From: Pseudonocardia nematodicida
GTDB lineage: Bacteria > Actinomycetota > Actinomycetes > Mycobacteriales > Pseudonocardiaceae
DNA: 64,000 bases
Direction: 5' to 3'
Assembly: GCF_040105385.1 (NCBI RefSeq)
Contig: NZ_JBEDNQ010000005.1
Location: forward strand, 310,001 to 374,000
The translations under genes and the position numbers were made by a program. Within the stretch, counting starts at the first letter, position 1, and every line of letters begins with the position of its first letter. The notes below the pieces were generated by a model. It was not told the origin of the DNA and did no database searches. It saw only the letters and a list, made by a program, of their open reading frames with translations. Below are positions 8,216-17,788 of this stretch, one piece after another.

Positions 8216-11200
8216 TCACGACTGCCCGCGCGGCGGCAGGGTGGGCCGGGCCACCGAGGGCCGGGTCGCGACGTCCGGCGGGCGCGCCGGCGGGTGCTCC
8301 TCGAGCCGCGCGAGGGCGATCTCGATGGCCCGGTCCAGCTGCGGGTCCCGCCCGGCCGCCCGGTCCTGCGGGGTCACGACGACCTCCACGTCCGGGTCGA
8401 CGCCGTGGTTCTCCATCGTCCAGCCGACCCCGTCGAACCAGTGCGAGTAGCGGGGCTGGGTGACCAGGGTGCCGTCCACCAGCCGGTAGCGGCTGTCGAT
8501 GCCGATCACTCCGCCCCAGGTGCGGGCCCCGACGACCGGCCCGACCCCGAGCCGCTTGATCGCACCGGTGACGATGTCGCCGTCCGAGCCGGAGCGCTCG
8601 TCGGCGAGGGTGACCACCGGTCCGCGCGGGGCGTCCAGGGGCCAGGTCGTCGGCGCCTTGTGCCGGGGCACCGTCCAGCCACCCACCGTGCGGGCGAGCT
8701 TCTCGACGACCAGCTGCGAGGTGTGCCCGCCGCGGTTGCCGCGCACGTCGAGCAGCAGGCCGTCCCGGGTGGTCTCGCGGGCCAGGTCCCGGTGCAGCTG
8801 GGCCCAGCCGGGCGCCATCATGTCCGGCACGTGCAGGTAGCCCAGCCGGCCGCCGGAACGCTCGTCGACCTCGGCGCGCAGCCGGGCCACCCGGTCCTGG
8901 TAGCGCAGGGCGTCCTCGGACGGCAGCGGGCGGACCGCGACCCGCCGGACGGCCCCGGCGTCGGTCCGGCCGGGACCGGAACGGACCGTGAGCTCCACGG
9001 TCCGCCCGGCGGTGGAGACCAGCAGCGGTGCCGGTCCCCAGTGCGGGTCGACCGGTCGGCCGTTCACCTCGAGCAGCACGTCCCCGGCGCGGACGTCGAC
9101 GCCGGGCGCGGACAGCGGGCTGCGCGCCGCGGGGGCGGACGTCTCCGGCGGCAGCACCCGGACGACCCGCCAGCCCTCCCCGGCGCCGGCCGGCTCGAGA
9201 TCGGCCCCGAGCACGCCCGGACGCCCGGTCCGGTCACCCGGCGAGCCGTTGCCGAGCACGTAGGCGTGCGAGGTCCCGAGCTCGCCCTGCAGCTCCCACA
9301 GCAGGTCGCCGAGGTCGTCGTGGCTGCCGACCCGCTCGACCAGCGGCCGGTACCGGGCGGTCTCCGCGGCCCAGTCGACCCCGGCCATGTCGGCGACCCA
9401 GAAGTGGTCGCGGGCCAGCCGGGCGGTCTCGTCGAACATCTGCCGCCACGTCGCCGACGGGTCGATCGTGACGACCAGCCGCCGGGTGTCGATCGTGAAC
9501 TCGTCGCCGCCGTCGTCGTCCGGGGCCGACGAGCCGGACCTGCCGGCACGCAGCAACCGCACCGTGTCCCGGTCGCGCACGACGATCCGCGTCCCGTCCC
9601 CGCTCACGGCGAACCGGGAGGCCGGGTCGGCGATCACCGTGACCGAGCGCCGGGCGAGGTCGTACCGCTCGAGCACGGCACGGTCCCGTTCGGCGTCGTC
9701 GTCGCGCAGGCTGTCGCCGAGCACCCCGGTGCCGGTCGGCGGCCGCAGCCACACCAGACCGCCCTCCACCGGGGACAGGTCCCGGTAGTGGGCGGCCTCG
9801 ACCGGGATCCCGACGACCCGGTCGGCGAGTCCCTCGACGTCGACGACGACCTCCGGCGGGCCCTCGCCGCCCGGCTCGTCGCCGGTGCCCGCGGCGGCCG
9901 GCGGGTCGGGCGGGGGCGCCGGCGGGTCCTCGGACCCCTGCTCCCCCGGGGTGGCCGGGCGGCCGTCCGGGCTCGCGCCGAACGGCGACGGCGTCCGCGC
10001 GGCCAGCGGCACGAGGAACGGCTTCCAGCCGGTGCCGAAGGTCAGGTCGAAGGCGTGCTGGTCGTAGGTCGGGTCGAACACCCGGCGGGACAGGAACGCG
10101 AGATGGCGGCCGTCGGCGGTGAACACCGGGTCGCTGTCGTGGAACCGGCCGGGCGTGACCTCGGTGTGCGCGCCGTCGGCGACCCGGGTGAGCACCACCC
10201 GCGACGGTCCCGCCGCGGTGGGGTCGCACCAGGCCAGCCACGCCGAGTCGGGCGACCACGAGACGTCGAACGGCTCCCCGGCCCCGGCCCGGTGCAGCTC
10301 GCGCAGCTCCCCGGCGTCACCGCCGGTCCCGGTGGGCAGCACCAGCAGCCGGCCGTCGTGCGTGGTGACGGCGACCGCGCTGCCGTCCGGGGCAGGGGAC
10401 AGCTCGAGCGCCCGACCGATGTCGCCGGCCGCGTACCGGACCGGCTCCGGCGCGCCCGGAGCGTGCGGGTCCAGCGGGGCCACGCACACCGCGTCCTCCC
10501 CGCACGCGTCGTCCACCCACACCGCGCGGTCGTCGCCGAGCGGGTGCGCGAGCCGTCCGCGGACGCCGGGTTCGGCGAGCAGCGCGCGGGCCGGGCCGTC
10601 GCGGTGGGTGAGCCGGTGCACGGTGCCGCGCACCTCGACCACGCTGCTGCGCCCGGTGCGGTCCGGGCGCACCGACCCCAGGGCCCGGGGTATCTCGGCG
10701 CGGAACGGCTCCCGGGCCGAGCGGGGCCCGCCGAGCCGCACGTCGAGCCGGCGCGGCGCCGATCCCGGCCCCAGGTCGTCGAGCAGGAACAGCTCCCCGG
10801 CGCACTCGTAGACCACCCGCCGGCCGTCGGTCGAGGCGTGCCGGGTGTAGAAGTCGGGCTGCCCCTCCCGGCCCGCGCCGTGGTCGGTGTGCCGGCGCAG
10901 GTCGCTGCCCGGGTCGGCCGAGGGGACCGAGTAGACGTTGCCCCAGCCCTCGTGGTCGGACACGAACACCAGGCGCGGCCCGCCGCCGTCGTCGACGATC
11001 ATCGGGCACTCCAGCTGACCGTCCAGTTCGGACAGCACCCGGACGAAGTCGCCGCCGCCGGCGGCGTCGAGCCAGAGCCGGCCGGCCCGGCCGCCGCGGT
11101 AGCGCTTCCAGTGCGCCGCGTCCCGGACGCCCTCGACCTGGGTGAGCACCGCGGGCCCGCCGGACTGCAGTGCGAGCGCGGTCATCGCCCCGTACGGCAG

Positions 11201-11578
11201 CAGCCGCGGGGTGCCGCCGCCCGCCGGGATCGCGTACGCCCAGGTCCGCGACGTCGCGTCGCCGTGCGCGGACAGCGCCACGACCTCACCGCCGGGTGTC
11301 CAGCCGCCGGCCCGGGTGAACGGGTCGCCCCACCAGGTCAGCCGCCGTATCCCGCCGCCGTCGAGATCGGTGGCGTAGACCTCCCACGCCCCGTCCCGCT
11401 GCGACGCCCAGGCCACCGATCCGCCGTCCGGGGAGATCCGCGGTGCGCTCACCGGGACCTCGTCGGCGGTCAGCCGGTGGGCCCGGCCACCCGTGACCGG
11501 CGCGGTCCAGACGTCGTCCTCGGCGACGAGGACCAGGGTGTCACCGTGCAGGTGCGGATGGCGGAGGTAGCCGGGCAT
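8216..11578 (-). CDS. tricorn-like protease (S41 family)
   Basis: Large cytosolic peptidase of 1120 aa matching tricorn architecture. Two N-terminal beta-propeller regions come first (repeats such as ISPDGGSVAWAS and FTADGRHLAFLS, about 1-640). A linker rich in Pro/Gly/Asp (about 520-560) interrupts the second. A C1 helical region, a PDZ-like domain (about 790-850, VDVRAGDVLLEVNG) and the S41 catalytic core follow (LLLDVRGNRGG, then the nucleophile region DERSGSDGD near 985). It degrades oligopeptides downstream of the proteasome in the family model. ATG 11578 has no ribosome site but a -10-like TAGCGT 6 bp upstream, so a leaderless transcript is likely. Confidence 0.93.
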   Translation of the reverse strand: MPGYLRHPHLHGDTLVLVAEDDVWTAPVTGGRAHRLTADEVPVSAPRISPDGGSVAWASQRDGAWEVYATDLDGGGIRRLTWWGDPFTRAGGWTPGGEVVALSAHGDATSRTWAYAIPAGGGTPRLLPYGAMTALALQSGGPAVLTQVEGVRDAAHWKRYRGGRAGRLWLDAAGGGDFVRVLSELDGQLECPMIVDDGGGPRLVFVSDHEGWGNVYSVPSADPGSDLRRHTDHGAGREGQPDFYTRHASTDGRRVVYECAGELFLLDDLGPGSAPRRLDVRLGGPRSAREPFRAEIPRALGSVRPDRTGRSSVVEVRGTVHRLTHRDGPARALLAEPGVRGRLAHPLGDDRAVWVDDACGEDAVCVAPLDPHAPGAPEPVRYAAGDIGRALELSPAPDGSAVAVTTHDGRLLVLPTGTGGDAGELRELHRAGAGEPFDVSWSPDSAWLAWCDPTAAGPSRVVLTRVADGAHTEVTPGRFHDSDPVFTADGRHLAFLSRRVFDPTYDQHAFDLTFGTGWKPFLVPLAARTPSPFGASPDGRPATPGEQGSEDPPAPPPDPPAAAGTGDEPGGEGPPEVVVDVEGLADRVVGIPVEAAHYRDLSPVEGGLVWLRPPTGTGVLGDSLRDDDAERDRAVLERYDLARRSVTVIADPASRFAVSGDGTRIVVRDRDTVRLLRAGRSGSSAPDDDGGDEFTIDTRRLVVTIDPSATWRQMFDETARLARDHFWVADMAGVDWAAETARYRPLVERVGSHDDLGDLLWELQGELGTSHAYVLGNGSPGDRTGRPGVLGADLEPAGAGEGWRVVRVLPPETSAPAARSPLSAPGVDVRAGDVLLEVNGRPVDPHWGPAPLLVSTAGRTVELTVRSGPGRTDAGAVRRVAVRPLPSEDALRYQDRVARLRAEVDERSGGRLGYLHVPDMMAPGWAQLHRDLARETTRDGLLLDVRGNRGGHTSQLVVEKLARTVGGWTVPRHKAPTTWPLDAPRGPVVTLADERSGSDGDIVTGAIKRLGVGPVVGARTWGGVIGIDSRYRLVDGTLVTQPRYSHWFDGVGWTMENHGVDPDVEVVVTPQDRAAGRDPQLDRAIEIALARLEEHPPARPPDVATRPSVARPTLPPRGQS

Positions 11579-11584
11579 GCGATC

Positions 11585-11590
11585 ACGCTA
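11585..11590 (-). promoter_or_regulatory. leaderless -10 element for tricorn gene
   Basis: TAGCGT on the minus strand, 6 bp before ATG 11578, with no Shine-Dalgarno sequence. This is the TANNNT-to-start spacing typical of actinobacterial leaderless transcripts. Confidence 0.5.
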
Positions 11591-11614
11591 ACCGGTGACA
11601 CCGACAGAATCCGG

Positions 11615-14600
11615 TCATCCGGACGAGCTGTGCACCGGGGTCGACGACGGCACGATCTGCAGCAACAGCTCCGCGCACCACCCGAGCAGCTCGGTGTCCC
11701 GGATCGCCGCCCCGCCGATCCGTCCGCCCTGCACCGGCTTGGGCACGGTCACGATCTGCGCCGCCGCCTTGTACTGCGACTTCGGGTAGAGCCGCCGCAG
11801 CCGCAGCTGCGCCGAGTCGGGCAGCTCGACCGGGCCGATCCGCAGCTGCGTCCCGGCCGAGGCGACCTCACGGATCCCCAGTCGCCGGCACAGCTGCCGG
11901 AACCGGGCGACCTCGAGCAGGTTGCGCACCGGCGTCGGCGGCTCGCCGTAGCGGTCGGTGAGCTCCTCGACGATCGCGGTCAGCGCGCCGTCGTCCGGCG
12001 CCTCGGCGATCTTGCGGTAGACCTCCAGGCGCAGCCGCTCGCCGTCGACGTAGTCGTGCGGGACGTGCGCGTCGACCGGCAGGTCCACCCGGACCTCGAC
12101 GAGCTCCTGCTCCTCCTCGCCCGCCTCGCCGCCGGCCTGCTTCCGGAACGCCGCGACGGCCTCGCCGACCAGCCGGATGTAGAGGTCGAACCCGACCCCG
12201 GCGATGTGGCCGGACTGCTCCGCGCCGAGGATGTTGCCCGCGCCGCGGATCTCCAGGTCCTTCATCGCGACCGCCGCGCCGGAGCCGAGCTCGGAGTGCT
12301 GGGCGATCGTGGCCAGCCGGTCGTGGGCGGTCTCGGTGAGCGGGTGCTCGGGCGGGAACAGGAAGTAGGCGTAGCCCCGCTCCCGGCCCCGGCCGACCCG
12401 GCCGCGCAGCTGGTGCAGCTGGGAGAGTCCGAGGGTGTCCGAGCGCTCCACGATCAGCGTGTTCGCGTTCGAGATGTCCAGGCCGTTCTCGACGATCGTG
12501 GTGCAGACCAGCACGTCGGACTCGCGGTGCCAGAACGCGTTGACCGTGCGCTCGAGCACCTCCTCGTTCATCTGGCCGTGCGCGACCGCGACCCGGGCCT
12601 CGGGCACCAGGTCCTGGATCCGCTTGGCCGCCTTGTCGATCGAGCTGACCCGGTTGTGCACGAAGAACACCTGGCCGTCGCGCAGCAGCTCGCGGCGGAT
12701 CGCGGCGGCGGCCTGCTTGTCGTCGTAGGCGCCGACGTAGGTCAGGGTCGGGTGCCGGTCCTCGGGCGGGGTGGTGATCGCCGACATCTCGCGGATCCCG
12801 GCCAGGCTCATCTCCAGGGTCCGCGGGATCGGCGTCGCGGACAGGGTGAGCACGTCGACGTGCGCGCGCAGCGCGGTGATGTGCTCCTTGTGCTCGACAC
12901 CGAAGCGCTGCTCCTCGTCGACCACGACCAGCCCGAGGTCCTTCCAGCGGATCCCGGACTGCAGCAGCCGGTGCGTCCCGACGACGACGTCGACGGTGCC
13001 CTCGGCGAGCTTCGCCACCGTCTCCTTCGCCTCCGCGGCGTCGGTGAACCGGGACAGCCCGCGGACCGTCACCGGGAAGGCCCGCATCCGGTCGGCGAAC
13101 GTTGTGAGGTGCTGGGTGGCCAGCAGCGTCGTCGGCACCAGGACCGCGACCTGCTTGCCGTCCTGCACCGCCTTGAACGCCGCCCGGACCGCGATCTCGG
13201 TCTTGCCGAACCCGACGTCGCCGGAGATCACCCGGTCCATCGGGACCGGCCGCTCCATGTCCTTCTTGACCTCGTCGATCGCCGAGAGCTGGTCGGGCGT
13301 CTCGGTGTAGGGGAAGGCGTCCTCCAGCTCGCGCTGCCACGGGGTGTCCGCGCCGAACGCGTGCCCCGGCGAGGCCTGGCGGGCCGCGTAGAGCTGCACC
13401 AGCCCGGCGGCGATGTCCTTGACCGCCTTGCGGGCCCGGCCCTTGGTCTTGGCCCAGTCGGCGCCGCCGAGCTTGTTGACGGCCGGCTGCTCCCCGCCGA
13501 CGTAGCGGCTGATCTCGTCGAGCGCGTCGGTCGGCACGAACAGCCGGTCCGCGGGCTGGCCGCGCTTGGAGGAGGCGTACTCCAGCACCAGGTACTCGCG
13601 GGTGGCGCCCTGGATCGTGCGCTCCTTCATCTCGACGAAGCGCCCGATGCCGTGCTGGTTGTGCACCACGTAGTCGCCGGGCTGCAGCACGGCGAGATCC
13701 ACCGCGTTACGACGCCGGGGGGTCGTCTTGCGCGGCGCTGCGTCGAGCCCGGCGCGGCTGCCGGTCAGGTCGGCCTCGGACAGCAGGACCAGGCCGACGT
13801 CGGTGGCGGTGAACCCGTTCAGCACCCGCCCGCAGGTGACGGTGACCAGGCCCTTGTCCGGCACGTCGGGCAGGGTCTCGACGCGGGTGGCGGGCACCTC
13901 GGCCTCGCGCAGCTGCTCGATCGAGCGGTCCGCGGTGCCCGGGCCGGCAAGCACCAGCACCGCGGCGCCGCCGGTCGCGACGTGCGCGCGCAGATCGGTC
14001 AGTGCCCGGTCGATGTCGCCGCGGTAGGGCTCGACCTCGTGCACGGCCGGGACGAGCGCGTCGGAGTCGCCGGACAGCAGCGGGGACAGCGTGACGACGG
14101 CGCGGCCGCTCGCGGTCGCGTGCTCGAGCGTCGTGCCGAGGTCCCGGTAGGCCGAGCCGGAGACGTCGATCGGCGCCTCGCCGCCGGCGCCGGTGGCCAG
14201 CCAGGACGCCTCCAGGAACTCCTGCCCGGTGCGCACCAGGTCGGCGCAGCGGGTGCGGATGCGCTCCGGGTCGGCCAGCAGCACCCGCGACGAGGCCGGC
14301 AGCAGGTCGGTGAGCAGCTGCATCTCGCCCGCGACGAGGGCGGGGATCAGCGACTCCATCCCCTCGCCGGGGATGCCCTCGGCCAGCTTCTCCAGCAGCT
14401 CGCGCAGCGGGTTGCGGTTCAGCCCGGAGTTCTCCGGCTGCTCGGCGCCCAGCGCGGCGGCGCGCTCGCGGACCGGCGCGGTCAGCAGCAGCTCCCGGCA
14501 CGGCGGGACGACGACGCGCTCCACCTCGCCCACCGAGCGCTGGTCGGCGACGGCGAACGAGCGCAGCTCGGAGACCTCGTCGCCCCAGAACTCGATCCGC

Positions 14601-15244
14601 ACCGGGTGCTCGGCGGTCGGCGGGAACACGTCGAGGATGCCGCCGCGCACCGCGAACTCGCCGCGGGTGGTCACCATCTCGGCGCGGGTGTAGGCGAGCT
14701 CGACCAGCCGCTCCAGCAGGGCCTCGAAGTCGTGCTCCTCGCCGGGCGCCAGCGACACCGGCTCCAGCGCCCCCAGCCCGGGTGCGACGGGCTGGATGAG
14801 GCTCCGCGCGGCTGCGACGGCCACCCGGGGAGCGGTCTCCGCCGACGACAGCCGGTGGAAGATCGTCAGCCGGCGGGCGACGGTGTCCGGGCGCGGCGAG
14901 AGCTTCTCGTGCGGCAGCGTCTCCCACGAGGGCAGCACGACGACCGGGGCGTGCGCCGGATCCGTGACGGTGTCGGCGGCGGCGTCCCGCGCCTCGCCGT
15001 GCCCGAGCAGGTCGGACACCGCGGCCGCCAGGTCCTCGGCCTCCCGGTCGGTGGCGGTCACGGCGAGGACCGTGGAGCTCTCCGCGAGGGCGGCGGCGAG
15101 CAGCGGACGGAGCGCGGACGGGCCCTCGACCCGGACGGCCGGCGTCTCGCCCGCGCGGGTGTCGGCGGCGCGGGCGGCGTCGACGGCGGCGCGCAGGCCG
15201 GCGTCGGACAGGGCGGAGGTGAGCAGACCGGACAGGATGGCCAC
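11615..15244 (-). CDS. mfd: transcription-repair coupling factor Mfd
   Basis: Superfamily 2 translocase that removes stalled RNA polymerase and recruits the Uvr proteins, 1209 aa, the usual size. A UvrB-like N-terminal region is followed by the RNAP-interacting CarD-like domain near residue 525 (GDYVVHNQHGIGRF). The helicase core has Walker A GDVGFGKTE near 675 and motif II as DEEQRFG. The TRG motif region and the C-terminal autoinhibitory domain complete it. GTG 15244 is chosen because GAGGAG lies about 10 bp upstream; the frame is open much further but reads as an antisense shadow. The 188-bp gap to the next gene (15245-15432) holds nothing I recognise. Confidence 0.96.
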   Translation of the reverse strand: MAILSGLLTSALSDAGLRAAVDAARAADTRAGETPAVRVEGPSALRPLLAAALAESSTVLAVTATDREAEDLAAAVSDLLGHGEARDAAADTVTDPAHAPVVVLPSWETLPHEKLSPRPDTVARRLTIFHRLSSAETAPRVAVAAARSLIQPVAPGLGALEPVSLAPGEEHDFEALLERLVELAYTRAEMVTTRGEFAVRGGILDVFPPTAEHPVRIEFWGDEVSELRSFAVADQRSVGEVERVVVPPCRELLLTAPVRERAAALGAEQPENSGLNRNPLRELLEKLAEGIPGEGMESLIPALVAGEMQLLTDLLPASSRVLLADPERIRTRCADLVRTGQEFLEASWLATGAGGEAPIDVSGSAYRDLGTTLEHATASGRAVVTLSPLLSGDSDALVPAVHEVEPYRGDIDRALTDLRAHVATGGAAVLVLAGPGTADRSIEQLREAEVPATRVETLPDVPDKGLVTVTCGRVLNGFTATDVGLVLLSEADLTGSRAGLDAAPRKTTPRRRNAVDLAVLQPGDYVVHNQHGIGRFVEMKERTIQGATREYLVLEYASSKRGQPADRLFVPTDALDEISRYVGGEQPAVNKLGGADWAKTKGRARKAVKDIAAGLVQLYAARQASPGHAFGADTPWQRELEDAFPYTETPDQLSAIDEVKKDMERPVPMDRVISGDVGFGKTEIAVRAAFKAVQDGKQVAVLVPTTLLATQHLTTFADRMRAFPVTVRGLSRFTDAAEAKETVAKLAEGTVDVVVGTHRLLQSGIRWKDLGLVVVDEEQRFGVEHKEHITALRAHVDVLTLSATPIPRTLEMSLAGIREMSAITTPPEDRHPTLTYVGAYDDKQAAAAIRRELLRDGQVFFVHNRVSSIDKAAKRIQDLVPEARVAVAHGQMNEEVLERTVNAFWHRESDVLVCTTIVENGLDISNANTLIVERSDTLGLSQLHQLRGRVGRGRERGYAYFLFPPEHPLTETAHDRLATIAQHSELGSGAAVAMKDLEIRGAGNILGAEQSGHIAGVGFDLYIRLVGEAVAAFRKQAGGEAGEEEQELVEVRVDLPVDAHVPHDYVDGERLRLEVYRKIAEAPDDGALTAIVEELTDRYGEPPTPVRNLLEVARFRQLCRRLGIREVASAGTQLRIGPVELPDSAQLRLRRLYPKSQYKAAAQIVTVPKPVQGGRIGGAAIRDTELLGWCAELLLQIVPSSTPVHSSSG

Positions 15245-15432
15245 GGTGGCGCGGACTCCTCGGGAGGTGGGGCTGGTGCTCGGAGCACAGGACAGACCCC
15301 TGCCCGGGACGGCGCTGCCGTAGGTGCTGCCGCGCCGGCGGCCCGGTCGGGGTGCCGGTTCCCGACCATACGCCCGCGACGGTGCGGCGCATCCGGTGCG
15401 TCGCCGGGGACTCCGGCGACACCGCCACCGGG

Positions 15433-16248
15433 TCAGGGGCTGAGCAGGCCCTCGCGGGTCAGGGTCGCCTCGTAGAGGTCCATCATCGTCTCCTCGTCCC
15501 CGCCGCTGGCCGCCTCGGCGTCGGCGTAGGCCCTGGCGAAGCGCTCCTGGTTGGCCTCCCAGGTCCGGCGGAACGTCTCGCCGTTGCGCCGCCAGTACCC
15601 GAGCACGCCGTAGGCCGAGGGCGGCAGCCCGCGTTCGTGGCGCAGGTGCTTGCGGGCGGCGCGGGTCGCGGCGGCCTCCCCGCCGACGTAGACGTAGCCG
15701 GGGCCCTCGGGCAGCTCCAGCCCGGCGACGATCTCGGGGATCCGGCTGCCGTTCTCCGGCGGGACCTCGCGCCGGACCCGGACGTGCTCGGCGAAGTCGG
15801 CCGGGATCTCGTCGACCTCGAGGATCACGTCGGTGGTCAGCCCGGGCGGGGTCTCGGCGACGACGCGGGCCAGCGCCGGCAGCGCGGCGGCGTCCCCGAC
15901 GAGGATCTGCCACCGGGCGTCGGCCGGCCGGCGGAACCAGCTGTGGCTGCGGGACACGCCCAGCTCGTCACCGACCCGGGCGCGGCGGGCCCAGCCCGCG
16001 CCGACGCCGCCGGCGTGGCAGACCAGGTCGATGCGGGCGCGCCGGCGGTCCGGGCTGATCTCGCGCAGGGTGTACCAGCGGCCGATCTCGTCCCGGCCGC
16101 CGTCGGCGAGCGGGAAGTGGAAGACGCAGGCCTCGTCCGGGACGCCGGGCAGGCCGAGCGCGGCCAGCGCGTCGCCCTCGACGTCGGCGCGGACGAACGT
16201 CTCGGACAGCCGGTGCACACCCGTCACCCGTACCGCACCGCTCACCAC
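15433..16248 (-). CDS. siderophore-interacting FAD protein (ViuB/SIP family)
   Basis: Cytoplasmic flavin-dependent ferric-siderophore reductase family protein, 271 aa. An N-terminal FAD-binding barrel (1-115) carries the SIP signature RWYTLRE. The C-terminal NAD(P)H-binding-like domain contains VGDAAALPALARV and the conserved YVGGEAAATRAARKHLR; a final GYWRRNGE segment is typical. It would release iron from imported siderophores. A strong iron box covers the region just upstream of ATG 16248, so iron repression is expected. No siderophore synthesis or transport genes lie next to it. Confidence 0.92.
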   Translation of the reverse strand: MVSGAVRVTGVHRLSETFVRADVEGDALAALGLPGVPDEACVFHFPLADGGRDEIGRWYTLREISPDRRRARIDLVCHAGGVGAGWARRARVGDELGVSRSHSWFRRPADARWQILVGDAAALPALARVVAETPPGLTTDVILEVDEIPADFAEHVRVRREVPPENGSRIPEIVAGLELPEGPGYVYVGGEAAATRAARKHLRHERGLPPSAYGVLGYWRRNGETFRRTWEANQERFARAYADAEAASGGDEETMMDLYEATLTREGLLSP

Positions 16249-16259
16249 TGGCCCCCCTC

Positions 16260-16278
16260 GTAGGTGAGGCTCAGCTAA
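16260..16278 (-). promoter_or_regulatory. DtxR/IdeR iron box upstream of SIP gene
   Basis: On the minus strand the site reads TTAGCTGAGCCTCACCTAC, matching about 15 of 19 positions of the DtxR/IdeR consensus TTAGGTTAGSCTAACCTAA. It ends 11 bp before the SIP start codon, so a bound repressor would block initiation. Confidence 0.75.
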
Positions 16279-16320
16279 CCACGAGCGGGACGACGAAGTC
16301 CACGTGATCCGTTTCGCCGC

Positions 16321-16590
16321 TCAGCGGGCGTAGCGCAGCTCCGCGCGGGCCCGCGCCTTGGCCGCCTCGACCTCGCGGTCCTTCGGCGGGGCCGTCGTCA
16401 CGAGCCCGTCGAGCAGCTCCCGGGTGGCCTCGGCGACGGCGGCGACGGCCTTCTCGAACGCCTCGGCGTTGGCCTGCGAGGGCTTCGCGGCGCCGGAGAT
16501 CTTGCGGACGTACTGCAGCGCGGCCGCGTCCACCTCGTCGGCGGTGGCCGGCGGCTCGAAGTTGTGCAACGTCCTGATGTTGCGGCACAC
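16321..16590 (-). CDS. DUF2277 family protein
   Basis: Small cytoplasmic protein of 89 aa. The N-terminus VCRNIRTLHNFEPPAT, the middle LQYVRKISGAAKPSQAN and the end PPKDREVEAAKARARA match the conserved DUF2277 family pattern as I know it; its function is unknown. The start is GTG 16590, with GGAGG 5 bp upstream. The frame is open upstream to 17076 through the epimerase gene, but only this part is real. A long palindrome (16601-16662) lies immediately upstream, in the leader or promoter. Confidence 0.85.
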   Translation of the reverse strand: MCRNIRTLHNFEPPATADEVDAAALQYVRKISGAAKPSQANAEAFEKAVAAVAEATRELLDGLVTTAPPKDREVEAAKARARAELRYAR

Positions 16591-16600
16591 AGGCGCCTCC

Positions 16601-16662
16601 GGCGCTCGTGAGTGGTTATCGCGGTCGGAGCCACGATAACCACTCACGAGTGCGGTAGCGCC
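16601..16662. repeat. covarying long palindrome, copy 1
   Basis: GGCGCT at the left end and AGCGCC at the right end enclose a hairpin. The left arm is CGTGAGTGGTTATCG and the right arm CGATAACCACTCACG, around a short GC-rich loop region. It belongs to the same family as 36874-36930 and 44464-44523. It lies between the epimerase stop and the DUF2277 start. Confidence 0.85.
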
Positions 16663-17687
16663 TATCCGATGACGTGCATCGACTCGTCCAGCTCGCCGGC
16701 CGCCTGGCGGGCGTTGAGCACGGCGAGGCGGGTGAAGGAGTTGTCGAACGCGTCCTGGGTCAGGCCGCGGTCGCGGTACTCGGTGGCCAGCTGCTCGGCG
16801 CCGGCCGGGATCGACCAGGACGCCTCGAAGCCGAGCTCCTTGCGGGCCCGGGAGAAGTCGACCCGGTAGGAGCGCGGGTCGTTGCCGGCCTCGCCGGTGA
16901 TGTTCAGCGTCGAGCCGGGGACGGCGTCGATCACGGCCTGCGCGATCTCGGCGACGGTCCGGTTGTTGGTCTCGGTGCCGACGTTGTAGGCGCGGGCCCG
17001 CACGACGTCGGCCGGCGCGGCCAGGGCGGCGACGACGGCGCCGGCGATGTCCTCGGCGTGCGCCAGCGGGCGCCACGGGGTGCCGTCGGAGAGCACCGTG
17101 ACCTCGTTGGTCAGGATCGCCCGGCCGACCAGGTTGTTCAGCACGATGTCGGCGCGCAGCCGCGGCGAGAAGCCGAACGCGGTGGCGTTGCGCATCGAGA
17201 CCGGTACGAAGTCGCTGGAGGCCAGGTCGGCCAGATCATCTTCGACGCGCACCTTCGAGATCGCGTACGGGGTGACGGGCTTGAGCGGGGCGTCCTCACC
17301 GACGAGCTCGTCGCCGGACTGGGCGCCGTAGACCGAGCAGGTGGAGGCGTAGACGAACCGGCCCACCCCGGCCTCCTTCGACAGCCGGGCCAGCCGGGTC
17401 GAGGCGTGGTGGTTGATGTCGTAGGTGATCTCCGGGGCCAGCGAGCCCAGCGGGTCGTTCGACAGCGCGGCCATGTGCACGACGGCGTCGAAGCCGGCCA
17501 GCTGCTCGACGGTCACGTCCCGCAGGTCGGTCGTGAGGCCGTCGACGTCGGGGGTGTCGAGCTCGCCCAGGATGCAGGAGGCGAACAGCCCCGTGTCGAG
17601 CCCGGTGACGTCGTGGCCGGCGGTGGCGAGGAGCGGCGCCATCACCGTTCCCAGGTAGCCCTGATGCCCGGTGAGCAGAACCCGCAT
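16662..17687 (-). CDS. NAD-dependent epimerase/dehydratase
   Basis: Extended short-chain dehydrogenase acting on a nucleotide-sugar, 341 aa. The Rossmann NAD site GHQGYLGTV is near residue 7. The catalytic Ser/Thr lies in YASTCSVYG, and Tyr/Lys in YAISK near 150. An acidic residue after the second strand (GLDTG) favours NAD. It resembles sugar epimerase/dehydratases of cell-wall or glycan pathways; the exact sugar cannot be assigned. ATG 17687 has GAAGGGA upstream. It lies 101 bp downstream of a PIG-L deacetylase on the same strand, suggesting joint sugar modification. Confidence 0.88.
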   Translation of the reverse strand: MRVLLTGHQGYLGTVMAPLLATAGHDVTGLDTGLFASCILGELDTPDVDGLTTDLRDVTVEQLAGFDAVVHMAALSNDPLGSLAPEITYDINHHASTRLARLSKEAGVGRFVYASTCSVYGAQSGDELVGEDAPLKPVTPYAISKVRVEDDLADLASSDFVPVSMRNATAFGFSPRLRADIVLNNLVGRAILTNEVTVLSDGTPWRPLAHAEDIAGAVVAALAAPADVVRARAYNVGTETNNRTVAEIAQAVIDAVPGSTLNITGEAGNDPRSYRVDFSRARKELGFEASWSIPAGAEQLATEYRDRGLTQDAFDNSFTRLAVLNARQAAGELDESMHVIG

Positions 17688-17788
17688 GGTGGTCGGTCCC
17701 TTCGGTGGTGTCGTCCGCGTCCACTGCAGGAGACGCGTGTGTCGTGCATCGGTTCAGCGCATCGTGAAGCGCATCACTGTTCCCGGCC

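Noticed and set aside
7355..15475. 2706-aa open frame on the plus strand
   Set aside because: It is antisense to the tricorn-like and mfd genes, with shadow-type composition and no domain. Long stop-free shadows are expected at this GC content.
16321..17076. 251-aa frame containing DUF2277
   Set aside because: The upstream part overlaps the epimerase gene as a shadow. The conserved DUF2277 start (GTG 16590) has a good ribosome site.
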